Part shown: positions 1-5,067 of the stretch, one piece after another
Layout: each line of letters opens with the position of its first letter
Numbering within the stretch: the first letter of the stretch is position 1
From: Acidobacteriaceae bacterium
GTDB taxonomy: Bacteria; Acidobacteriota; Terriglobia; Terriglobales; Acidobacteriaceae
Length of the DNA: 5,076 bases
Direction of reading: 5' to 3'
Assembly (NCBI GenBank): GCA_003166055.1
Contig: PMWR01000617.1
Location: 5,548-10,623 of the forward strand
Translations under genes and position numbers: made by a program
Notes under the pieces: generated by a model
Database searches by the model: none
Seen by the model: the letters and a program-made list of their open reading frames with translations, nothing else
What the model was told of the DNA's origin: nothing

Positions 1-254
1 TCCGAGAGCCCGGCCATCGAGTAGCCCGAGTCGTGCCAGAAGACCTTGCCGTAGCGGTAATACCACGGGTCGAGCCGCTCGTCGTACCTGGCCGCCAGCT
101 CCTGCGGCACCCCGGCCGCGCGCGCCGCCGCACAGGGCAGCTCCGAGTCCAGCAGCCGCCAGCCAAGCCGCTTGGCCAGGTCATGGGCAAACTCGCCGCC
201 GTGCGAGCCATACTCGCGTTCCACAGTAATCACACGAATGGGTGTATTCGTCAT
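1..254 (-). CDS. Cytidylate kinase-like family protein, N-terminal part (cut by window edge)
   Basis: Reading the minus strand from the ATG at 254 gives 84 open codons that run off the left edge, so only the N-terminus is seen. The protein opens with a hydrophobic strand (RVITVEREYG, residues 7-16), then GSHGGEFA (17-24), an amphipathic helix, and RLGWRLLDSEL (33-43). This is the layout of the cytidylate-kinase-like family (Cytidylate_kin_2 type): beta strand, glycine-rich nucleotide loop, helix, then an LD-x-E-L strand end. Canonical cytidylate kinases phosphorylate CMP/dCMP using ATP in the cytoplasm, but the substrate of this divergent family is less certain. The loop lacks the usual P-loop GKS/T lysine. 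The start is supported because family similarity begins about six residues after this Met; the Shine-Dalgarno match is weak (a G run about 10 nt upstream). It is divergent from the methyltransferase gene at 472. The family call is fairly secure; the function is not. Confidence 0.78.
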   Translation of the reverse strand, partial: MTNTPIRVITVEREYGSHGGEFAHDLAKRLGWRLLDSELPCAAARAAGVPQELAARYDERLDPWYYRYGKVFWHDSGYSMAGLS

Positions 255-471
255 GGGAAAGGAACCCCCGCGACTGGAGAATACAACGGAACAGGACAAA
301 CTGCGCAAGATGCCGCGTTTTTCCCTTTCGGAAGGCGTTCACGGCTCCGCCAATCGCGTATGCTTGATGCGAATCAACAGCAAAGGTTTCGCGCGGGATC
401 ATCGAAGCCGTCACGTCTCCAATCCCAAACAGGCTGTCCCCAGTTTCGGAGATCGAGAGTAGAGCGAAAAC
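255..471. other. Divergent intergenic region, no gene supported
   Basis: This stretch of about 217 bp separates the start codons of two divergent genes and so should hold both promoters. I found no convincing -35/-10 pair. The best leftward candidate is TATTCT (283-278) with TTGCGC (308-303), but the spacing of 19 is poor. The best rightward -10-like hexamer is TATGCT (359-364), with no good -35 box. Short reading frames crosses the region on both strands, but none has a family match or a ribosome-binding site. A small inverted repeat lies at 364-377. Confidence 0.5.
364..377. promoter_or_regulatory. Short inverted repeat, possible operator
   Basis: The sequence TTGAT-GCGA-ATCAA is a perfect 5-bp inverted repeat with a 4-nt spacer. 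It overlaps by one base the only -10-like hexamer on the plus strand (TATGCT, 359-364). Flanking TGCT (361-364) and AGCA (380-383) extend the symmetry if a 2-nt offset is allowed. It lies about 95 bp upstream of the methyltransferase start, inside a divergent promoter region, which is a plausible place for a repressor site. A 5-bp arm can easily occur by chance, so this is only a candidate. Confidence 0.18.
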
Positions 472-1206
472 ATGCCTGGAACCCCCGCCACAACAGCCGG
501 CGCACAGCCGTCAGCCAAGCCTCGGCGGAGCCTGCTTGGCCGCCTGCTCATCGCGTCCTGTGTAAACCTGGCCGCCGCCATAGCCATCCTGTTCCTTACT
601 GCGGGTGCCTGGAGCTACTGGCAGGGCTGGGCGTTCCTGTGCGTCCTGTTCCTCCCATTCCTCTGTGCATCCTGCTACTTTTACCGGGTTGCCCCGCAGT
701 TTCTTGAGTCTCGGTTACAGCGCGGGGAAAAGGTTGGCGAGCAAAAGCAGATCATTCGTTGGGCAACCCCGCTCTTCCTCATCGCCTCTCTGCTGCCCGG
801 CTTCGACCACCGCTTTGGTTGGTCCCAGCGGTTGCATCTCGCCGTTCCGTTGTGGCTGACAATCGTCTCGCTCGCCATGGCGCTCGCCGGAATCCTTCTT
901 GTCCTCTGGGTCATGAACATCAACCGCTTTGCCGCGCGCACCGTCCACGTGGTCGCAGGCCAGACCGTCATCTCCACCGGACCCTACCGCTTCGTTCGCC
1001 ACCCCCTCTACTCCGGCAGCGCGCTCCTCTGGATCTTCACGCCGCTCGCCCTCGGCTCAGCCGTCTCGTTGCCGGCCTTCGTCCTGCTCGTCTCCTTCTA
1101 TGTCATCCGCCTGCTCAGCGAGGAGAAAATCCTGCGCAAAGACCTGCCCGGCTACACCGAATACTGCGCCTGCACCCGCTACCACCTGATCCCGTTGGTT
1201 TGGTGA
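472..1206 (+). CDS. Isoprenylcysteine carboxyl methyltransferase (ICMT) family membrane protein
   Basis: This 244-residue integral membrane protein belongs to the ICMT/phospholipid-methyltransferase-like superfamily, which transfers methyl groups from S-adenosylmethionine to membrane-embedded substrates. Hydrophobic segments lie at about residues 23-45, 50-69, 98-110, 122-149 and 183-213. The diagnostic C-terminal half is clear: TGPYRFVRHPLYSG (169-182), the conserved Arg-His-Pro-x-Tyr core that helps bind the methyl donor; then SEEKIL (216-221); and GYTEYCACTRYHLIPLVW (227-244), matching the family's usual tail. The length is normal. The N-terminal 20 residues are polar and Pro/Ala-rich. The ATG at 472 is preceded by a weak purine-rich site (GAGAG/AGAGCG). 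The gene stands alone on the plus strand, divergent from the kinase-like gene and convergent with the DUF4097 operon. Bacteria lack CaaX prenylated proteins in general, so the real substrate is unknown; lipid or small isoprenoid methylation is a guess. Confidence 0.87.
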   Translation: MPGTPATTAGAQPSAKPRRSLLGRLLIASCVNLAAAIAILFLTAGAWSYWQGWAFLCVLFLPFLCASCYFYRVAPQFLESRLQRGEKVGEQKQIIRWATPLFLIASLLPGFDHRFGWSQRLHLAVPLWLTIVSLAMALAGILLVLWVMNINRFAARTVHVVAGQTVISTGPYRFVRHPLYSGSALLWIFTPLALGSAVSLPAFVLLVSFYVIRLLSEEKILRKDLPGYTEYCACTRYHLIPLVW

Positions 1207-1243
1207 GAGGAGCGACAATTCTCCCTCAGATCCGCAAAACAAC

Positions 1244-1276
1244 ATAGGCGCGGAAGGGAACTCCCTCCGCGCCTAT
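1244..1276. terminator. Bidirectional hairpin terminator between convergent genes
   Basis: The left arm (1244-1258, ATAGGCGCGGAAGGG) pairs with the right arm (1263-1276, CCCTCCGCGCCTAT) over 14 bp with one bulged A and a 4-nt loop, AACT. It lies 37 nt after the methyltransferase stop and 27 nt after the DUF4097 stop on the other strand. Reading leftward it is followed by GTTGTTTTG, a moderate U tract. Reading rightward it is followed by the weaker TCTTCTC. It therefore fits the leftward operon best and probably serves both genes. Confidence 0.75.
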
Positions 1277-1303
1277 TCTTCTCACTCGTACCGTTGTGCT
1301 TTT

Positions 1304-2929
1304 CTACTGTGTCACGGGTTGCGCCGGCAACGCCTTGGGAGCCCTAAGATGCGGTCCGTTGGGCGCTTTGGGCGGCTTGGGAGCTTCGTCCGAACTGCTT
1401 GTCGAAGTCGTCGTCGAGAAGCCCGAGCCCTTCTTGATCCGCACATCGCCGTTTTCCGTGCTCAGAGTCACCTTTGCTCCACCGGAGCCAATCTGGAACG
1501 TGGCAACCTTGTTCTCGCCATCGCCTAAGCTGGGCATTGAATAGTCTGAGACGATGTCGCCGTTGCGCGTCTTTGCACTGATTGAAGCAGACGCGTTGGG
1601 CGGCAATGTCAATTCAACATCGCCTTTATTGTTCTTTGCCTCCACCGCATAGTTTCCCGCAGGCTCGACCGAGATGCGCCCATCGCGGTCTTCCACGTGA
1701 ACATCGCCATAAATCTGGCTCAGATCCACATCCTTTGAGTGCGTAGCCACGTGCACCGGGCCCTTCGCTTCCGTCACCCGCAAGTCATCCGAGTTCAGTG
1801 TCAGGTCGCCAGTCAGCTCCGCCAGTTGCAGGTCGGTCACTGAAGTGTGAATGTCGACCGGACCGCCGATGTTCTCCAGGTGGACCTCGCCGAAGATCTC
1901 TCCGTTGATCGTGATTCTGCCTTTGGTGTCGCTCAGCGTCAGGTCGTTGCAGTTACCGTCGGCGATAATGTCGCCTGTCACCTGGTGCGCTGAAAAATCG
2001 TGCTTGTCGTTGGCCAGATGCACCTGCACCGAGCCCGTAATCTCACTCAGATGCACGTCTCCGTGCGGCGAGTTGACGTTGATGCCCCCGCCCAGTCCGG
2101 CCGCGGTCACGTCGCCCCGTCCCGAGTTCACCGTCACATGGGCCAAGTGCGGCACCGTGATGGTCAGGTTCAGCCGCCCGCTGCTGTTGCTGTCCGACTT
2201 CACCAGCACCGCGCTTCCGGTCACGGTTACGTGCGGCGTCTCGGCGTCGAATATCTTCTTCGCTTCCGTATCCGAACTGGCATAGGCTATCTCATGCGCC
2301 TGCACCTGGATTGAAGATGTGTCGGCCGAAACAATGCTGATGTCGCCCCGCGGGTTTTGAATCTCGATGCTCGCGTTGGCGGGAATCTGCACATTCACCA
2401 CCTGCGCGTCGTTATCGTGCTCGGGCAGGCCGAATGCATTGAAGAAGTCGTCGCCGTGGTCGCCAAACTCGGCGCGGAACGGTCCCCACCAGTTGCTCCA
2501 GCCGGACGCGCCCAGCCCGACAATCGCCACCAGGATCAGGATGCCGATAAAACTGCCGCCACGCCGCACCGGCGTTTCGCGGCGCAGGTCCAGCGCCCAC
2601 TCCCCCAGCAGCGCCAGCCCGGCCAGGATCAGCAACAGCGGCCACCAATGGGCATACCAGCTCCAGAAATCGACCGCCGCGATGTGTCCGGTGGCCACCA
2701 GCAATGCAATCACGCCAATGCCCACCAGAATGACGGGGCCAACCACCGAGGGAACCCGCGGTCCGTATGTGCCCACGTAGCCGGACTTCCATGCGTAGCG
2801 CTGGGCCTTCCACGCGTCGCGCTGCGCTCGCCAGGCTGCCTTCTGCTGTTCGCGGTAGACACGCCACTGCGTTCTGGGATCGTAAGGCGGAGCTCCGCCC
2901 GGAGGCATGTTGGGAGGTACGCTGCTCAT
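1304..2929 (-). CDS. Membrane-anchored DUF4097 beta-strand repeat protein with LiaF-like N-terminal membrane region
   Basis: The 541-residue product is a three-part protein. Residues 1-58 are a Pro-rich then Trp/Arg-rich cationic tail. Residues 60-141 hold three hydrophobic helices (about 62-80, 94-112, 124-141); the first two form the LiaI/LiaF-like module, with HWWPLLLI (94-101) starting helix 2. Arg residues at 116-123 suggest positive-inside topology, which places the rest outside the cytoplasmic membrane. Residues 178-500 are a DUF4097 (putative adhesin) beta-solenoid-like domain: short beta strands with recurring Gly-Asp turns at 195, 272, 290, 319, 374, 408, 436, 457 and 494. The tail (501-541) is Ser/Thr- then Pro/Lys-rich. 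The domain order resembles Firmicutes LiaF and YvlB, which act in envelope stress; that role here is inference. It is the last gene of the operon and overlaps its upstream neighbour by 4 nt. The start is fixed by a strong ribosome-binding site. Only one cysteine (C327) is present. Confidence 0.85.
   Translation of the reverse strand: MSSVPPNMPPGGAPPYDPRTQWRVYREQQKAAWRAQRDAWKAQRYAWKSGYVGTYGPRVPSVVGPVILVGIGVIALLVATGHIAAVDFWSWYAHWWPLLLILAGLALLGEWALDLRRETPVRRGGSFIGILILVAIVGLGASGWSNWWGPFRAEFGDHGDDFFNAFGLPEHDNDAQVVNVQIPANASIEIQNPRGDISIVSADTSSIQVQAHEIAYASSDTEAKKIFDAETPHVTVTGSAVLVKSDSNSSGRLNLTITVPHLAHVTVNSGRGDVTAAGLGGGINVNSPHGDVHLSEITGSVQVHLANDKHDFSAHQVTGDIIADGNCNDLTLSDTKGRITINGEIFGEVHLENIGGPVDIHTSVTDLQLAELTGDLTLNSDDLRVTEAKGPVHVATHSKDVDLSQIYGDVHVEDRDGRISVEPAGNYAVEAKNNKGDVELTLPPNASASISAKTRNGDIVSDYSMPSLGDGENKVATFQIGSGGAKVTLSTENGDVRIKKGSGFSTTTSTSSSDEAPKPPKAPNGPHLRAPKALPAQPVTQ
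2786..2836 (-). repeat. Degenerate 21-bp tandem repeat encoding Trp/Arg heptads
   Basis: Within the DUF4097 gene, codons 32-48 encode two full copies and a partial third copy of the heptad A-W-[R/K]-A-Q-R-x (AWRAQRD, AWKAQRY, AWK). Trp residues fall at 33, 40 and 47. The DNA copies are diverged, so the period is held at protein level. The segment lies just before the first membrane helix, on the predicted cytoplasmic side. Confidence 0.7.
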
Positions 2930-3294
2930 GACTGTCCTCCTTCAGATCCTTTGTCAAAATCGTGCTCGGCAGGAACCATCGCCCCCGACGTGGGTTGCGA
3001 ATAGGCCTGCGGAGCCGGCTGTCCCTGAGAAATCGGCTGTCCAGGATAAGGCGGCACACCGGTTCCCGACGCGCAGTCGTACCCATACGGCCCACCCGGA
3101 TACAGCGGATAACCCCCATCGGCGGCCAGCGCAGCCCTCTCAGCCAGCAGCAGCCCACCCCACACGATGAACAGCAGCGGCCAGAAAAAGCGCCAGAAGG
3201 GAATCCAGTGCCACTCGTGAAGCAGCGCAAGCACCCCGATCAAAAGCAGAATTGCGGGGCCGCGCAGGCGGCGAATCAGAATATAGCGGCTCAT
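2926..3294 (-). CDS. Small LiaI/LiaF-like two-helix membrane protein
   Basis: The 122-residue product begins MSRYILIRRLRG, with positive charges that predict a cytoplasmic N-terminus. It has two membrane helices (about 11-27 and 36-52) joined by a short aromatic loop, HEWHWIPFWRFF (26-37). Helix 2 opens with FWPLLFI (37-43), the Trp-Pro-Leu signature of the LiaI/LiaF-like transmembrane region (DUF5668 type). Residues 60-108 are rich in Pro, Gly, Tyr and Gln and look disordered; they should return to the cytoplasm. The last residues are acidic. The gene sits inside the anti-sigma operon and overlaps both neighbours by 4 nt (ATGA junctions), which suggests coupled translation. No enzymatic motif is seen. 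In Firmicutes, proteins with this membrane region take part in cell-envelope stress sensing; the same role here is inferred from context. The domain call is good, the function unknown. Confidence 0.8.
   Translation of the reverse strand: MSRYILIRRLRGPAILLLIGVLALLHEWHWIPFWRFFWPLLFIVWGGLLLAERAALAADGGYPLYPGGPYGYDCASGTGVPPYPGQPISQGQPAPQAYSQPTSGAMVPAEHDFDKGSEGGQS
2936..2942 (-). promoter_or_regulatory. Strong ribosome-binding site for the DUF4097 gene
   Basis: AAGGAGG on the minus strand lies 6 nt before the ATG at 2929, inside the end of the upstream coding region. It fixes the start codon and shows that the 4-nt ATGA overlap is a true coupled junction. Confidence 0.8.
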
Positions 3295-4205
3295 TTTGAA
3301 ACTCCCTTCGAATCGCTGATGCGGCGAACGATCAGCCAGGCGCCCAGCGCAATCAGCCCCAGGGGCCAGATGTACTCAAAAACGCGGCTGGAGAACCAAT
3401 CCAGTTGCCCCAACAGGAACAATACTCCCAGCCCAATCAGCACAATCGCGCCGATCGGCTCCTTGCGCTTCCAATAGACCGGCGGCACCGGAGGCACGGG
3501 CGGAACGCCGGGATCGACATAGCTGCCGGCAGGCGGAGTGTACGGCGCTTGCTGGTACTGGGTCTGCTGCCCGGCATACGGGTTCTGCCAGCCGCCAGTT
3601 CCCTGAACAGCTTGCCCAGCTTGACCGGCTGTGCCTTGCTGCGTTGCCTGCCCCGGCGCATACGACCCCTGCGGATACGAACCCGGCCCAGACGTTCCCG
3701 AATACGGCGGACCATATTGTCCAGCCTGTCCCGTGCCCGGCTGTCCGGGCATGCGAGGCCGTCCGCCCAGGTTCAGCCAGTTGCCCACTTCGTTCAGTCC
3801 CAGCGGATCCGGTAATGGCTGTCCTTCGCGAATCGCCTTCGCCGTGTGGAACGCCTCGAACGACTGGTAAAGAATCCACGCCGCAATGAAGATCCCGAAG
3901 ATCGGGTAGTGATCGGTAATGCTGATCAGCACCACAAAGATCGCCACGTGAATGAAACCCTTGAAAAACTGGCCGTTGTACATCGCGCCCACGCCGGGAA
4001 TCAGGCCCAGCACCGCGGCTGCCGTAGGATGCGGCCCGCTCGATGGCGCAGTAAACGGCTGTTGAAATGTGTGCCAGGCCGTCCAGCATGGCTCGCACAG
4101 AATCTGTCCTCCGGCCGCGTTTCGAACGCAGCCGGCGCAAAGCGCCTTGCCGCAACTCTGGCAATAGGCGGTTGCGCTTACACCGGTGTGGTTTACGCAG
4201 TCCAT
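3291..4205 (-). CDS. B-box zinc-finger membrane protein with TM2-like and LiaF-like segments
   Basis: This 304-residue protein has four parts. Residues 3-40 form a B-box-type zinc site: C3, H6, C15, C18, C23, C26, C37 and C40 with regular two-residue gaps, enough for two zinc ions. Residues 60-118 hold two hydrophobic helices with PGVGAMYNGQFFKG (70-83), a Pro-Gly-x-Gly-x-x-Tyr-x-Gly pattern like TM2-type small membrane domains. Residues 150-243 are low complexity, rich in Gly, Gln, Pro and Tyr, ending in PPVPPVPPV. Residues 247-294 form a second helix pair with YIWPLGLIALGAW (278-290), the LiaI/LiaF-like membrane signature. Basic residues (WKRKEP; VRRISDSK) suggest that the zinc finger, linker and C-terminus all face the cytoplasm. 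It overlaps the anti-sigma gene by 13 nt and the next gene by 4 nt. It may be an adaptor linking the anti-sigma factor or other proteins to the membrane, but no function is demonstrated. Confidence 0.83.
   Translation of the reverse strand: MDCVNHTGVSATAYCQSCGKALCAGCVRNAAGGQILCEPCWTAWHTFQQPFTAPSSGPHPTAAAVLGLIPGVGAMYNGQFFKGFIHVAIFVVLISITDHYPIFGIFIAAWILYQSFEAFHTAKAIREGQPLPDPLGLNEVGNWLNLGGRPRMPGQPGTGQAGQYGPPYSGTSGPGSYPQGSYAPGQATQQGTAGQAGQAVQGTGGWQNPYAGQQTQYQQAPYTPPAGSYVDPGVPPVPPVPPVYWKRKEPIGAIVLIGLGVLFLLGQLDWFSSRVFEYIWPLGLIALGAWLIVRRISDSKGVSK
3302..3308 (-). promoter_or_regulatory. Ribosome-binding site for the small LiaI-like gene
   Basis: AAGGGAG on the minus strand lies 7 nt before the ATG at 3294. 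It is embedded in the last codons of the B-box gene and supports the overlapping ATGA start. Confidence 0.65.
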
Positions 4206-5053
4206 TTTGTGCTCCTTTCCCGTACTGCTGATGCGGAGCCGCCGGAAAGCGCGGACCGAACCCTGGGCTTCAGGGAATCTAACGTCAGGGAAGCCTGAAT
4301 TGCATCGATTGAATCGTCATTCGCCGGGTTCACCGACTGCTGTGGAGGGTCGACGCGGGAGCCTCCATCTTTGCGGTTCTGGTTCTGTTTCGACTCGCCC
4401 GGCGCTGAATCCTTTGGCTTCTGCTGGTTGTCGCCGCCCTGGCCCTCGCTTTCGCTGGTGCGGCGCAGATCGCGCATTCTCGATTCAACCTCGGCCACAA
4501 AGCGCAGATGATCGTAGTAGCGGATGATCGGCGTCGACGCCATTGTCAGCCGCCGCTCCATGAACGACCGCACCGCCGTCGGCCGCAGATCGCTCAGCCG
4601 CACGCTGCTCACCCTGAAACCCGTCAGGTACATCGTCAGTGAGAGCGAGAAGAATGCCATCGCGGCCGTCATCAGTAACCGCGGTTCCGCGAAACGGCGC
4701 ACGTTGCCTACAAAACCAGGCCGCTGCCATGCCGGAATCGATCCCGGCCGCATCGGCGCCACATTGCCGCCCGTCGAAATCAGCCCGTAGCCCTCAACCT
4801 GTCCCGGACCCGTCTGCGCCAGAATCTTGTCCAGCAAGCCTAAGGGCACCTCCGGTTCGGGCGAAAGAAACTCCAGCCACTCGCGGCCCTTCCGCGATTC
4901 GTCGAACAGTGCCGTGCAGGCCGGGCAGACGGCCATGTGCGCGGTAAAGGTCGCTTCGTCCTCAGGCTGCAGCAGCCCGTCCAGCGCGTCCGCCAAAAGC
5001 GTCTCCCACTGCCCGCAGGCCGGAGAACTCGGAATGTTTGTGCGCTCTGCCAT
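4193..5053 (-). CDS. Zinc-finger (zf-HC2) membrane anti-sigma factor
   Basis: The 286-residue product starts with a cytoplasmic anti-sigma domain: C13, then H39-x3-C43-x2-C46, the ZAS/zf-HC2 zinc signature used by anti-sigma factors to bind ECF sigma factors. One membrane helix follows at about 126-145 (start LLMTAAMAFF). After it come about 140 residues predicted outside the membrane: an Arg-rich helical stretch (150-200), a hydrophilic Gln/Lys/Glu/Gly-rich linker (200-248) and a short C-terminal part. This extracytoplasmic section is long for the family and could receive the envelope signal. The protein would hold a sigma factor inactive until released, perhaps by proteolysis. The ATG at 5053 is preceded directly by an in-frame TAA and by a near-perfect Shine-Dalgarno sequence, so the start is firm. 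It is the first visible gene of the operon; the cognate sigma factor is expected beyond 5076 but is not seen. The zinc motif makes the family call secure. Confidence 0.85.
   Translation of the reverse strand: MAERTNIPSSPACGQWETLLADALDGLLQPEDEATFTAHMAVCPACTALFDESRKGREWLEFLSPEPEVPLGLLDKILAQTGPGQVEGYGLISTGGNVAPMRPGSIPAWQRPGFVGNVRRFAEPRLLMTAAMAFFSLSLTMYLTGFRVSSVRLSDLRPTAVRSFMERRLTMASTPIIRYYDHLRFVAEVESRMRDLRRTSESEGQGGDNQQKPKDSAPGESKQNQNRKDGGSRVDPPQQSVNPANDDSIDAIQASLTLDSLKPRVRSALSGGSASAVRERSTKWTA
4212..4217 (-). promoter_or_regulatory. Ribosome-binding site for the B-box gene
   Basis: AAGGAG on the minus strand lies 6 nt before the ATG at 4205, inside the 3' end of the anti-sigma coding region. 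It supports the start and the 13-nt overlap. Confidence 0.72.
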
Positions 5054-5057
5054 TTAC

Positions 5058-5067
5058 ATCACCTCCC
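5058..5067 (-). promoter_or_regulatory. Extended ribosome-binding site of the anti-sigma gene
   Basis: GGGAGGTGAT on the minus strand closely matches the complement of the 16S rRNA tail, with GGAGG 8 nt before the ATG at 5053. Just upstream, TAATAA (5075-5070), TGA (5061-5059) and TAA (5056-5054) close all three minus-strand frames, so any upstream gene must end here. That fits a closely spaced sigma factor gene, but no coding sequence of it is visible. Confidence 0.72.

Noticed and set aside
181..414. Minus-strand 77-codon frame upstream of the kinase-like gene
   Set aside because: It overlaps the kinase-like coding region in a different frame, has no ribosome-binding site or recognisable motif, and ends inside the real gene.
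33..707. Long plus-strand open frame of 224 codons
   Set aside because: It lies antisense to the kinase-like gene and then overlaps the methyltransferase in another frame. The translation is Arg/Pro/Gln-rich with no family pattern, typical of GC-rich shadow frames.
759..1247. Plus-strand 162-codon frame inside the methyltransferase gene
   Set aside because: Arg/Pro/Leu-rich out-of-frame translation. The conserved ICMT C-terminal motifs are in the 472-1206 frame.
2412..3230. Minus-strand 272-codon open frame
   Set aside because: It spans two well-supported genes in a different frame. Its Arg/Gly/Cys-rich translation has no domain, while both real genes have clear membrane modules and ribosome-binding sites.
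3477..3512. Short repeats of Val-Pro-Pro codons, considered as a DNA repeat element
   Set aside because: The period is explained by the protein's PPVPPVPPV sequence; it is too short and too degenerate to be an independent repeat.
3376..4164. Minus-strand 262-codon open frame within the B-box gene
   Set aside because: Shifted-frame shadow of the B-box gene: its composition is Arg/Ala/Ser-rich, and the zinc ligands and membrane helices are only in the other frame.
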